The notes under the pieces: model-generated
Seen by the model: the letters and a program-made list of their open reading frames with translations, nothing else
Database searches by the model: none
Told to the model about the DNA's origin: nothing
In this document: positions 46,921 to 59,206 of the stretch, piece by piece
How positions within the stretch are numbered: the stretch's first letter is position 1
Layout: every line of letters begins with the position of its first letter
DNA from: Nissolia schottii
Taxonomy: Eukaryota; Streptophyta; Magnoliopsida; Fabales; Fabaceae
Direction: 5' to 3'
Assembly (NCBI GenBank): GCA_003254905.1
Contig: QANU01111459.1
Span: 799,709-863,708, forward strand
DNA: 64,000 nt
Position numbers and translations under genes: made by a program

Positions 46921-47864
46921 GTTAGAAGAAAGCAGAGAGAATACAATAATACATGAATATAACACCAATGTATGTATGGGGGGCTAGCTAGCTATCACAT
47001 GCACATGGACATGGTGGCCGGTTTAGAGTGTTGACAAATCAAACAAGGTTCCTTTTAATTTGGCCAACGTCTTGACGGTGCTTATACCACTTGAGGATAG
47101 GCATGCATGTGTTCTGTTGGGCTGTGCTGTCCAAACTTTGCATTCATCAGAGAGAATACATAAATGTAAATGAACATGAGGGGCATCCATTTGTACACAT
47201 GACGTAACGTAATGAAAGCGTCTTTCTATCACCCAATTATTTAAACTTGTTATTTTTCGAGTGCAAACGTTCAAGATTATATACATTAAATAAAAACATC
47301 AATTCATATTTCAACGGTAATTAACCTTCCCTAACTTAGTTTGACTCCTAATCTTTATGTGATTATTGATTAAAATCTATCTTTATTTTATTTATATTTA
47401 TTATTTAGTGTGGCTTGAAGAAATTATACGTTTGTCAAGCAAATGATTTCTTGTAGTGGAGAGTTATTCTCCAAAGTGAATTGCTTATTTTAAAAGGATA
47501 AAGTGAGAGATTTTACTTTTAGATTTATAAAACACAAAGTAAAACCCATTTTTATTTTATTGATATAATAATAAGATTCTTCATTTTATCCTATAAAATA
47601 ATGGATCTCACTTTATACAATATTTATTCGTTATTTTAAGTAATAATTGGTAGGGAAAGAAGTTAATAAATATAGGGAGTGGTCATATGAGTTTACTTGT
47701 CTAGCCACAGAGTATTTTAAAATTTATTTTTAAAGGTAAAAAATGGTTTATATAATTGAATACCAAAAAAACTTATTTACTAATATCTCCTTTATATTAT
47801 TGTATAAATAATTAATTATTTTTTTGCGGATATATATGTTGCTCAAATATAAAAATAAATTACT

Positions 47865-47897
<33 letters not shown>

Positions 47898-48621
47898 TTT
47901 ATATAAGATAAAATGATTTTCATATAATAATACCTAATTAATAATTAATTGTATCTCAATAGTTTAGCATGCAATATACGCAATTTATTATGCAATAATA
48001 CATGCTGCAAGGTTCTTTTTAATGTCACTGTATATATGCTATGTATAACAACCTAGCTTAATTTTTCTTAAATTTTTATGTGTTGTATTAAGGTATTCTA
48101 AAGGAATTCTATGAATGCATCTTTGTTTTTGTTTGTTTGATGATGAAATAGTATGTTTAGATATACGAAAATAGGCCTAGTAAACAAGCTTTAAGCCACC
48201 AAAAGGTGAGAAAAACAACACTCCTCAGAGCCAACATTAAAAAGAATCATATGTATATTCTTGGAGAGGATCAAGAAATCAAATGGCACCAGATGCTTCC
48301 CGAGACACTCGATATTACTTTATCCAAACGGAAACAATAAATCAATTTATTAACTGTTTTAGTTTAGCTCAAATCGCCTTTGTTACAAATTGTAATTATT
48401 CTATTTAACACAAAAAAAAAATTGTAATTTTGCCATCTCAGCCATAAGTTTCACATAAGTGCATTTTTTTGTTCTATAGCAAAATGTACAATTCCAAATA
48501 CCCAATGGCACAGTACGTAGAAGAGAAGAAGAATACGTATTAAAAAAATAAAAATGCAAACATTAGATATTGTAGTACCAAGAGCAGATGCAAAAGGCAG
48601 TAAGTTTAACGGCGTTGACTC
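46921..48621. other. Intergenic, simple repeats only
   Basis: An (AAT)n tract lies at 47866-47897 and aaagtgaga-type repeat text at 47500-47615. No gene. Confidence 0.4.
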
Positions 48622-49251
48622 TCAAAGCCCAACGGAGCAGCGTTGAACCAGCTGATACTTAACGGCGTTATTTGCAAGCGCGATGCCGTTACTGCGGGGC
48701 CCAAAAGTGATGAAGGCGGGACACTGAACATGGATGTGGTAATGAGCGGAGACGAATGCGCCGACCTTCCAGCGGACCTTGCCGTCGAGCTTGACGACGA
48801 CGACGACGTTGCCGTTGCTCTGATCGAGGGTGAGGCCCTGGAAGTTGTAGGGAGCGACGGGGACGTTGGTGCCGTAGACGAAGGGGGACCAGACGTCGAC
48901 CTCCTTGTGGCCCTGGTAGGAAGGAGGGATGGAGGTGCGGAGGGTGACCTGCTGGCTGCGGTAGGTGACGGAGGCGTCGAGGCGGTCGTAGTAGACGCCG
49001 ATGTTGTCGTTGGGGTTGCGGGAGGAGAGGGTGACCTGGAAGTTGGAGGTGAGGAGGTTGGGGACGGTGGCGTTGAAGGCGTAGACGGTTACGTCTTGGA
49101 GGATGAAGCTGGGCTTGGTGGGCTTCAGGATGGCCCATATGATGAGGATGGTGACCAGGACGACGAAGCTCAAGATGATGAAACTCCAGAAGATTCTCTT
49201 CAAGATCTTCTTCTTCTTGCTCTTGTGGTGCCCGCACTCCTTCGCCGACAT
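48622..49251 (-). CDS. NDR1/HIN1-like protein, NHL1/NHL12 type, tandem copy 2
   Basis: Intronless, 209 residues. The start MSAKECGHHKSKKKK matches the short cytosolic head of NHL1/NHL12. One membrane segment at 21-42 is followed by an LEA_2-type domain with FNATVPNLLTSNFQ (59-72), NPNDNIGVYYDRL (79-91), PPSYQGHKEVDVWSP and a VKYQLVQRCSV end. It is collinear with the gene at 44603-45235 and clearly a tandem duplicate; this copy keeps VKYQ where the other has VKCQ. Upstream on the minus strand are a TATA-like CATATATAGAA at about 49346-49355 and a W-box core TTGACT at 49543-49548. An AAG run lies directly before the ATG. Confidence 0.93.
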   Translation of the reverse strand: MSAKECGHHKSKKKKILKRIFWSFIILSFVVLVTILIIWAILKPTKPSFILQDVTVYAFNATVPNLLTSNFQVTLSSRNPNDNIGVYYDRLDASVTYRSQQVTLRTSIPPSYQGHKEVDVWSPFVYGTNVPVAPYNFQGLTLDQSNGNVVVVVKLDGKVRWKVGAFVSAHYHIHVQCPAFITFGPRSNGIALANNAVKYQLVQRCSVGL

Positions 49252-49252
49252 T

Positions 49253-49272
49253 TTCTTCTTCTTCTTCTTCTG
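49253..49272. repeat. (CTT)n tract directly upstream of the NHL start codon
   Basis: Six CTT-type units lie next to the ATG; on the gene strand they read AAG/GAA and lie in the 5' leader. Confidence 0.9.
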
Positions 49273-49345
49273 AAAGAATTGGTCAGGAAGTGGTAGGAAA
49301 TGCTTTTGTCAGAGATCGTGCCGTGCTATGGACGCTTTTTGTGAC

Positions 49346-49548
49346 TTCTATATATGTGTGTTTAATTAGATGTGCTACTCTATCTATCTATCTATCTATT
49401 TATTTATTTTAAGTACAAATATTAAAATGAAGCCTTATACTAACCGATGATCAAGATATTTTATTTTCTACGCCACCTAGTAACATTTAGATGCTACGTC
49501 CTTGTCCATTTTCAACCATGCCATTAATCTTTTTGCATGCCAAGTCAA
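49346..49548 (-). promoter_or_regulatory. TATA-like and W-box motifs of the 49-kb NHL gene
   Basis: CATATATAGAA lies about 100 bp before the ATG and TTGACT about 290 bp before it. A (TATC)n tract at about 49380-49398 lies between them. Confidence 0.4.
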
Positions 49549-49559
49549 CAGAGGGATAC

Positions 49560-51240
49560 TTTACATTTTGTAAAATAACCAAGCTTTACAAATTGAGCAT
49601 AGGATAAATTATTACAAATATCATCCGCCATTATTAGAAGATGAATGATCTCCATGGAGATTTCCTTCACACCCTATCAATAATTTATTTAAATGGGGTT
49701 GAAGAATATGCTTGTTAGGTAGCACCTAGCTAGGCCCAAGCTAAAGCCCAAGTACTGGGAGACGGAAAAGATTCAATGAATCACACTGGCCCTGCAACAA
49801 ATTAAAAAAAGTAATAAGCAATTATATTTATGTACTACTGTGGTGCCCAAAAAAGTCCCCCTTTCTTTCTTATGAATTGAGGTTAACACGAAAGAAAAAC
49901 AAGCCGAAAAAAAAAGCAGCAGAAATGAAACTTCAGGTATGCTATGAAACAAAAAGAACATACGAACACTAAGAATTTTTTTAGTTCATTTTAATTACTA
50001 TATTTCTTTTAGTAGAAGCACTAATATATCATTGGTTTTTAAATTAGGTTGACGCTCCAACAACCCTTATTTATACTCTGTCTCCAATTGATATATTTAC
50101 AATCTACCCTTACAACGTAAGCAGCGTCAGTTGACAGCTCACTATTAGTATTTCTTTACTAACTCTCCCTTTTACATTAAATTAATCAAGAAGCAACTAC
50201 CCATTTTCTTCTCAGGAACACAACCCCTGCTTGTTAGTCAACTTCATATCACTCTTTTGAACGGTCTCACTTTTATTGTTGTGCCGTGCCTTACACACAC
50301 ATGTATAGTGGTTAGCACACCTCAAACTTTGAAATATTTGGTTTGCTTTAATTAAGATACTCAAATTTTCAAAGAATAGTAAGTTAGTAACTACTACTAA
50401 TTGACTGTATCAGGCTTATTACATCAAAAAACATAAATCTCAGTATGCGCTCATACATATGTTTTTTGGATTTCAACTACTTACGTGATGTTAACTTGTT
50501 AACCACTTTCATATATTTTACCAGTTATGAGTTCATGAATTCCATAAACAACTTCTTTTAATATAATTTTTCTTGATGTTAATCGTACATTTATTAATTA
50601 AGTTCTTTGTCAGATCTCCAGATGCGGAAATAGTCAAGGCCAAGGAGCTAAACAACTAAACATTAATTAAGAAATGCCTTCTCCGATGTCATCGATCTAG
50701 TTCGTGGGAGATGAATTCTCACACCATCACGCTATTCACCCCCCCTCCTTTAATTAGAGTTTGAACTTACTAAAAGGAGTATTGTTATGTGTGTAACTTG
50801 AAATGAGTAGTTCTTCTTCTTTCTTATTTTGAATTTTCTATTAATCAAGAGGTTAGGAGAATAAATTGTTTTTCCATTGTTTTGTGAATGGATAACATAC
50901 ACACGACAAAACTATAAATTAAGTCTCTGTTATTTGTAACAAACATAACAATTTGCATACCCTTTCTCTTACAGAGAAATTGCAAACTTTTATTTCTCTT
51001 TTGGTTTTTTTTAGAGTTTTATTGATATACACCATTTGAGATATACCTTGAATATTTGAGTGTATTTGAGATATTAGTCTGAGTGTTATGAAATATCACT
51101 CATTTATAATAGTTGACATATTTGCATGTGGATATAGCTTTGAGTTAAACCACATTTATTTTCTATACATAATTTTTGTTCATTTCTACTAATTCTATTA
51201 CAGGTGTATCTATCTCTAACCATAAGACTTTCATTGTATA
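49560..51240. other. Intergenic, nothing supported
   Basis: AT-rich with short frames; no gene recognised. Confidence 0.4.
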
Positions 51241-51316
51241 CACCTCAAAAATCGAACCCTTGACTAGATGCTTAAAAAATCAAACGAGCTACCAATTATA
51301 CTATGTCTTGTGGTTA
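51241..51316 (-). mobile_element. SINE-like fragment with A and B boxes, minus strand
   Basis: On the minus strand, tagtataattggtagctcg (A-box-like) is followed about 25 bases later by aagggttcgattttt (B-box-like). It does not form a full tRNA cloverleaf. Confidence 0.5.
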
Positions 51317-52179
51317 ATTTTCCCCCCTTTTACTAAATGAATATTGTTGGCCGACAGTAGAGCAAGTACATGAGAGCAGCTAGCAAAGCTGTGACGCATT
51401 GAAGATCATGAGGCTCCAAAAAAGCCGAGAGAGGAAGTAAGCATCTAGTTTTTGGGACTTATTTGGTGCACTCACCATCACAATGCATATTCTGCTAAGT
51501 GCTTTTACATAGAATAAGAATTGGCTATTCACTTAGGCCGCATTGCAATCTCCAATAATTGTTGTCATTAAAAAAACGTTTAATCCAATTAGTTACACTT
51601 TATTTTGCCTTATTTCACTAACTAATCAACCCTTATCTTATATAATATAAACAGTGTGTCTTCTTTCAATTCTTTCTTTATGAATAACCTTAGTTTAATC
51701 GATGGGGGCAGGTGGACATATTGACAAGAGAGAAAGTTCTTTTGTTCAGATGAAATGCGGTATACATCTGTCTTCATTCGTGAGGTTGTGTAGCCAATTA
51801 TTACTATATTTTGTGTATGGTCCAGGCCAAAGGAGAAGTATGAATTTGAGGGCAGGGGATGAACAAAGGGAATATGAGAGAAAAAATGAGGTCAAATTAA
51901 GGATTATAAAAATGTGCATGTGGTAACCGAGCCAGCCAAGAAATACATCTAATACTAACAGTACTACTAATTGATCTTAAAAGGTGTGCCTTCATGCTTT
52001 CGTGCACTGATATTTAGAATGCGATTCTGATCCCAAGGTTTGTACTATCTTTTGGGTGATAGCAGTAGTTTGAACAATTGAAAGGTCCCTACACGATCTT
52101 CTTGGAACTTCCATACTTAACGTGTTAGTAACAAGCACGTCCACCTTTACCTAACAAGTGGGCTAACAAGAAAAATTTA

Positions 52180-52686
52180 TATTCCCTCCTTCTATAAATA
52201 AGCCTTGTTAGCTAAATGCAATTGTTCATGTAATTGTACACGTCCACCTTAATGCAATCGTTTCTTTTTTATTCATTAACACATGTTTAAGGAAAATTGT
52301 TAGTAAAACTCTTATTTTTATGAGTTTTGCTAACTTATGTCCATGAAAACAAAGGTTAAAAACCTAATTAAAGTAATAATTTTTAAATTTATAATGTAAT
52401 TTTTATTTTAATTGCCTTACTCTATTTGTTAACGAAGTCCTACTTTTATAAACGAAATAAATGAGTACAAAAAATTAAGAGAAAACAATAATATTTTTAA
52501 TGAATGAAATTATCTTTACTAATATATTTAATACTATAATACCTTTTTATTACAATTAAATGTGTGATTATTAATACAGAAGATATCATTGAAAAAAGTT
52601 AATATCATCTTAAAATATAATTTAGTTAGACATTTTAAAACGCTAAAGGATTAAAAAAAATTGACAGATAATTCAAAACGGGCGTA
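52180..52686. mobile_element. Stowaway/mariner-like MITE, about 500 bp, degenerate
   Basis: Left end TA-ttccctccttctataaa and right end, inverted, cgcccgttttgaattatctg next to TA. Non-coding and AT-rich inside. Confidence 0.4.
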
Positions 52687-55600
52687 TTTATTCATTTGCA
52701 GAATTCACCTAACCGGTTCAATGAACCTGATCAAAATGCAAAACGACAAGGGCATTTCACACTAGAGAGGGTTTTCCTTCAAAATAGTTTATTTTCTAAT
52801 TTTAGAGCAGAAGATGGCTTTCTTTAAACTAGTTATTTCCTTGCCAAGTGAAAGGGGAAAAAACACGCAAAGGGAGAAAACAAAGAGAAAACAATTGGGG
52901 TTTGAAGGGTTGGGTGATGTAAAAGAATTCAGTAATACAGAAAAATCCAAACTACACAAGGTATGGGGGATAAACTAGTGGATAATGAATGGAAATTATA
53001 TATAGCTCATGGTTTCTTCGTTGTCTTTTTATTTTTGGGTCGTACAGTGGCCAATGATTATTTAATTAAACACAATTATGCTGAATAAGCAAGATTCCCA
53101 TGAGAGAATATAGACCTGCCAAATGCAGACAAAAAAAATGATGAGATTAGCTTGGAACAAGTTACATTTATTATTATTTTCTTTTGATTAAGACAAGTTA
53201 CTTAATTATGTCAATTGTGAAGTTAATAAAAATAAATAAATAAATATGCGCACCGAAAGAAAATCATTTTAAGCGCCTCTTTTTATTGCGTTGTCATGTT
53301 TCTTTTCATTGTTCTGAGACTGTCCAATATAATCAGCTTGATGCGGTGCAATGGAGACTTATAATTTCCTGATAACATTTTCCACATGAAGATATCATTG
53401 AAAAGAACCAAACCATGCACCAACTCTTCACCAACCAAACCTAACAACATAAGTCTCCCTACCGATTCCTCGTGATCTTATTATATCCACCGTCTTCATC
53501 ACTGATCATATATATGTTCCCATACGGAGCCGAAATCAACTTAAAGTGATGTTGCCATTGATATTGTGATCTATAGCTCATAACTAGCTTCAACAATTAT
53601 AGTACTTAAGTAAGTGTTTTTCTACCGATATATGATATATATATATAATCTCACAAAATTGTTTTTAGTGTAAACTTAATTATTTATTCAAACGTTGACT
53701 GAAGTTTAAATGATTCAATATTAGTTTGCTCATCAAGTATTCGAAACACTAAAACCCATACCTTAAAGTCTGAAACAAAACAAAAAGAAAAACAGAATTA
53801 CAAAACCCTTAGGCACCATCTTTGCAATAGGTCACCCATGTACTGAATGCCTCTCTAAGCAAACCAACCATGACGTGTCAAAATGGGCAGCAACCTTTAT
53901 GATTGAATCAGGATTCTTCCCCAACCCAACCCTTTCAAACAGGGGCTTCGCCCATGATAAGCCCAAGTTTGTGAGGCTTCGATAAGCAATTGTTTTAGGA
54001 TAAAATGATCAGCCTAGACCAAAATGTGAAGTACTGGAACAACAGGCTAAGTTAAACGGTTGGAGTATTTTTCCGTTTTTGGTCTGAAGTTGGAGTGTTT
54101 CTTTTTGGTCTTGAAGTTGGAGTATTGTAATCCCAGTTAGAGAAATACTCCATTGCATCACCATTGACACGCCAGGCCCAATCTTCCACTGATCAAGCTA
54201 AGGCCCAAGCCAAAGAAGCATTCAAATGGCCCATGCCTAAAAAAATAATTCATAGCCTTATATGCAAAGCTAATTCAGGCAGTGTTAATAGACTTAATTC
54301 AGTTGCATAGTTTTTTTTTATGCTGGGTGGGGCCAAGGCCCAAACAAGACAAACAAAAGTTTCTCATCTTTACAGATACAAAAGTTTCTTAATCATAGGC
54401 ATGAAACTTACCATCCGTTAGGTGATTAACTATTACGCTATACAAAAGTTTAAAAGGGAGATCATTGAAAAAACGAATCTAACCCCGTGTGTGTGTGTGT
54501 GTGTGTGTGTACCAAAAATCAAGTTGAGTGATGAAAACTCAAGCACAAGACTTATACCCTCTTTCTTTGATTAGATATGTTGATTTAAGATATAGCTATT
54601 AGCAAGTAGGAAAGTAGACGAATAAGAGAAGCAGGCACGGTATCGTCATCAAATCCACTTCCTAAGACCAGTACAACAGATTTCCTCTTCTGACTGTTTA
54701 CTCAGTATGATTTGCAGCAAGTTCTTAAATATCTTACTTTTTCACAAGTCTTTGAAAAACAAACTTTTTCAACACAAATACTGACTGGAAAGATCTTACT
54801 ATTTTGTAAAAATTGACACTCTTTGCTGATGTCTCAGTCCAAAGTGCAAAAGTCTTTGACCCCAAAAAAAGGCAAACGGTGCACTGAAGGCACTAGAGTG
54901 CTGAAACTCCTAGAGGCAAAAAAGAGCACATGCTCACTGATGAAAGGCGATTACATCACAAGAAAGAATAAAGCAGTGAAAATATTTGACCGTTCTGAAT
55001 TAATTTTCACGTGCATTGACCGGATTTAAGTGAAAGACACATCTCACTATACATACATGCTCCTGATTTCATCAAGCACTTTGAAGGGAAAATGATTTAT
55101 CAAGGGAAAGATCTCGTAATTGAACTCGAATTATTGTATCAAAGCTTGTGCAGAAAACTCTCTAGACGAGCCAGTTTGACCTGCAATTCCATTCTTATTT
55201 GTTTCATGCATCAAATATGAAAACAATTCCGGCAACCATTCAGGTGAACTCAGAAAAAATGTAAACTCTTTGCACCCAATTAGAAAATTAGAAGAAGAAG
55301 AAAATAAAAGAATGGATGACAACTCAAAATCTAACCAATCAGAATGTGTCCTATATATTTTTCTGGTTACATTCTCTAGTCAATTCCCTACACTACTAAT
55401 TCTCATTTGTATTTTGAAACCAAACCTAAAACATTAATTTGACATGTTTCAGCAAAATTTAGCTTTACAGGAGCATCAGAATGAATCTGTATATCCTTAA
55501 TAAATCATTAAGACAGTGTTTAATAAAGGACAAGATAAGGGGATAAAAACATGAATTTATTTTGTTTTCAGATAAAAGAGACAAAATTGGGGCTGCATTT

Positions 55601-55843
55601 TGTCTCCTCTCCCACCTTGTTTTGTTGTGTCTACCTAACTGTAGAGAGCAAAGAACACAAGCTAGCTAATTGTACACGGCAAATTAAGATGAGAAACCCC
55701 TTTCAAAAAAATTAACACCAATTGGAACCAACACAATGCGCAACAGCTAGCTAGATAGCTACCTCACCTTTAATTTATTCCCAGAAAATATTTAAGTTTT
55801 ATTAGATTGATAATTAAGGACGTACGTACAGTGTAGGCATTAA
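52687..55843. other. Intergenic; GT microsatellite and two unassigned short frames
   Basis: A (GT)12 run lies at 54487-54510. A plus-strand frame at 54823-55029 (Lys-rich) and a minus-strand frame at 55131-55322 are open but show no family I can name, so they are not called as genes. Confidence 0.4.
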
Positions 55844-56572
55844 CTAACCACAGATTAGGGCACGGTGTAGAGTGGCATTGTTGCGAGAGAAGTAATCAAA
55901 GACGAGAGGGTAGCAAATGACCTCCAAGAGATGGTACCTGGACCCCACAATACCATACTTGAACCTCATCCAAGTCGAAAGCTTCACCCCAAATCGAACA
56001 AACCCGCCAGCCCTCTCCCCGGCAATGCCCTTCGCGACGCCCTCCTCCACGAACTCGTCCACCGCCGCGAACCTCACGTCCACCGTGGTCTCGCTCTCCG
56101 TGCCCTGCAACAGAGGCGGGTACCGACTGGAGGCCAGAAGGCGATTCCCGCCGTAGAAGACGCCGGCGGCCACTTCGCTGTAGTACAGGGAGAGCTTGTG
56201 GTTAGGGTTTGTGGCGACGAGTGTGATGTTCCATTGGGCGGTGAGGTAGGAGGAGGAGGATCCCGTGGTGGTGTTGAGAGAGGCGAAGGAGGCGGAGACG
56301 ACTCGGAACTCCGGGAGGCGGGGCTTCAGGACGAGCAAGGTGATGAACGAGACGAGGGCGAAGAAGGTGAAGACGGCGGCGACGCCGGAGAGGAATTGGC
56401 AGAGGAAGGAGGGCATGAAGGGGCGCCGAGACGGCGGGGCGTTGTAGTGGGCGGTGGATTGATGATAGTAAGAGGGCGACGGAACAGCGCAGTAGATGGC
56501 GCCGCGGGGGTAACCGGCGGGAGCTGCGCTCTGCGGAAGGGGGTGACCGGTTGCCGGTTTGTCGTGGGCCAT
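55844..56572 (-). CDS. NDR1/HIN1-like protein, divergent NHL with Pro/Tyr-rich head
   Basis: Intronless, 242 residues. The head (1-55) is Pro/Ala/Tyr-rich with YYHQSTAHYNAPPSRRP. One membrane segment lies at about 60-82, then LKPRLPEFRV and an LEA_2-like domain with the core NPNHKLSLYY at 122-131. A Ser run (about 105-108) interrupts the first strand region. The C terminus ends in RALICG, unlike the TKC end of the 33- and 41-kb genes. Role by family: single-pass plasma-membrane protein with its LEA_2 domain outside the cytosol; the specific function is unknown. The start is the only Met before the conserved head. It lies on the same strand as all other NHL genes here. Confidence 0.88.
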   Translation of the reverse strand: MAHDKPATGHPLPQSAAPAGYPRGAIYCAVPSPSYYHQSTAHYNAPPSRRPFMPSFLCQFLSGVAAVFTFFALVSFITLLVLKPRLPEFRVVSASFASLNTTTGSSSSYLTAQWNITLVATNPNHKLSLYYSEVAAGVFYGGNRLLASSRYPPLLQGTESETTVDVRFAAVDEFVEEGVAKGIAGERAGGFVRFGVKLSTWMRFKYGIVGSRYHLLEVICYPLVFDYFSRNNATLHRALICG

Positions 56573-56639
56573 GGGTGAGATATTATATGTTATAAGTGAC
56601 GCTTACAGAGAGAATGTGTGAACTGTGGCGCGTGCAAGG

Positions 56640-59206
56640 GAGGAGCAATTTGTAGAAACGAAGGATACGTTTGAGAACGCGATTTCTTAATTGTCAAGGC
56701 TTGGGTGCAGACACCAAATATTTTCTTTTTTGGAAACAGATCTGCATCTTCCAATAACTTATAAACTTGCACCATTTCATTTTTGGAATTTTTCATAAAT
56801 ACTTTTTTTAATTTACACAATTTAATTATATTTTTTCTCGGTAGTATATCTTAATTTAATGACGAAAATAGAGACGACAAATAATTAATAGAAATAAAGA
56901 ATTTAATCAAGGTATTTTTATAAAGTATTATCAAACATTTTTAACCTTAAATTTTTTTTTATTTTTTATTTTTATATTCGTGCATAACTGAATATTGACA
57001 ATTAGTTGAGAATGATATCCTATTTTTCACCTTTTGAAAAGTTAAATTAGAAATCTCAATTCTGCATTTCAGGTTTTTTGAGGTTAGCACATAATAGATC
57101 TTACAATTAGTAAAATCATACACTAATTTTTGGCAGGGTTTATGTGATATTACCTTTCATGCATTTATATTTGTGAAATATGATATTAACCCACTTTAAT
57201 CATGACATTAAGTATTCTTTTATAAAATAGTCAATGCATATAAGATAAATTGATGGATTTGCGTAAAATATTATTTAGCTTCATCAGATATAAGTGTAAT
57301 ACATCTAAACAAATATAAATATTACACCTTTTATTTTAAGGAGACATTTATGGCTTGACAATTACTATATACGAACTGCGCGACAAGAGCAATAGCAAGA
57401 AAAATTGGACTTCCACCCTTTTTCTCTCCTCCCTTTTCTCATGCGTAAACTTTATTTTTATTGGTGGTTTATGTTGCCGTGCAAGTTCGAGTTGAATTTT
57501 CCGTTTTGCGAAATAGTATCAAGTGATATTTTTTTTTTTCAATGAGTAGGTAGAAAATGCTCAAATTTTCTAGAGATAATTAGAATAACAACCTGAAAAA
57601 ACCTTATGGGCTAAAGTCAATGACCCATCTACCCTTTTTCATTTCTTGCCCCTCTTTGCCCGAACACCCCTGAGGCCATTCAAGCCATCATGTTAAGAAG
57701 AGTCCTAATAACCTTGCCATCATCGATACTCTTCAAGACAACATTTTTACACAGACCCCAACATATACAAGCTTTTTTGATAATATTCTATTTCGAAGAT
57801 CTATTTCCCCCTCTCTCCCTGCCCTTTTTGTTTCCTTCCTAAAATAACCCTTATTTTAAGAATTTAATTTTAAAACACTACTTTAATCATTCTATTATAT
57901 ATATCGTCAAACTATTAAAAAAATGGGCAAAAAAGAATAATAACAATTAATAATTTAAGTTTAAAATATAATATTTGATAAAAATAAAATACAAAAAAAG
58001 TTGTGATCAAACAGAAATCTTTGTTTCACCAATGATATACGATTTCAGAGGCCACTGAAGGTAAAATTCAAGGGATAGAAAAAAATAAGAGAAAGAAAAT
58101 AAATTATTTTAAGTGAATTTTGTATCATGTATTATTAAGTTTTATCTTTTACTATTATTTTCTTTTATTGCTACTGTCACGTACATGGTTCACCTTATTA
58201 ATTAATGATAGAATATGAAACTTTACAACACACATGACAAAAAATTCATTTGAAATTGTCCATTCCCTAAGATAAATGTTATTTGTAACTCATTTTGATG
58301 AACACTCAACAGTTCACATTTCGATGAGATCCACAAAGAAGAAAAATGTCAAATGTGATCACTCATCATCAATTTTTTTATTGTTCATGTCATGTGTAGA
58401 TCTCCCCACCTCAATTGATGGTAAGAGATCACATTTGACAACACATCAAATTAAGAGAATTTATTCATGAAGAAGACACAAATTTTGAATAAGTTGATAC
58501 TCTTAAAATTGGTAAGAATCAATTCAAATAAAGTAGTGCTACTTGTACACCTTGTACCAACGTACACTCACCACTGTTTTAAATACATCTTGACCCACTA
58601 CTAATAAAATAATGGATCTTCACTTGCCTACTAATTATAATTATTTTTATGTATAATACTACGTTGACACTCATTTTATTGTACACATGGACTTTTTTAT
58701 TTAAATATGTGTGTTTTTCTCTTTCATAACATGATCAAACATGACAATTTTTAACATGAAAAGATATATTTCCAAAATATATTAACATGGTAGGTCTCAT
58801 ATTTTCATAAGAGTGTGTTATTAGATGTCTACCCTTAAATGAGTTGTACAAAAAAATATTTTCTAAAAAAAATATATTGTTAGCACTCTTAGTACGGTAT
58901 ATAATGATAATCCAATTTGATAAGACAATCTCACACACATATTTGTAAAACTCAGTGTGTGATATGGATCCCACCTTTACATGAGTAAAGTAGTTCAAGA
59001 ATGATCAAATTAATTAGGTTGATACCTGTATTTTTCGTTTAAGAATGAGAGTTTGTACCAAATATATATTATTCTCAAAGATTATAGGATTAAAGATAAG
59101 TATTGGTCCATCTACACCAAAAGAAAATAATAAAAAAGCTATGTTCTCCCAAAATAAAATTGAAAACTGGGAAATTAGGCGCAGGCATTACGTGCGTTGC
59201 TCTTTG
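56640..59206. other. Intergenic, small inverted repeat only
   Basis: At about 58348 and 58428, gtcaaatgtgatc and its exact inverse gatcacatttgac lie about 70 bases apart. No gene was recognised. Confidence 0.4.

Noticed and set aside
48643-49296. Long plus-strand frames opposite the NHL genes (also at 32346, 44624, 55931)
   Set aside because: They are mirror frames of GC-rich NHL coding sequence with Asp/Gly/Val/Glu bias, and show no family features.
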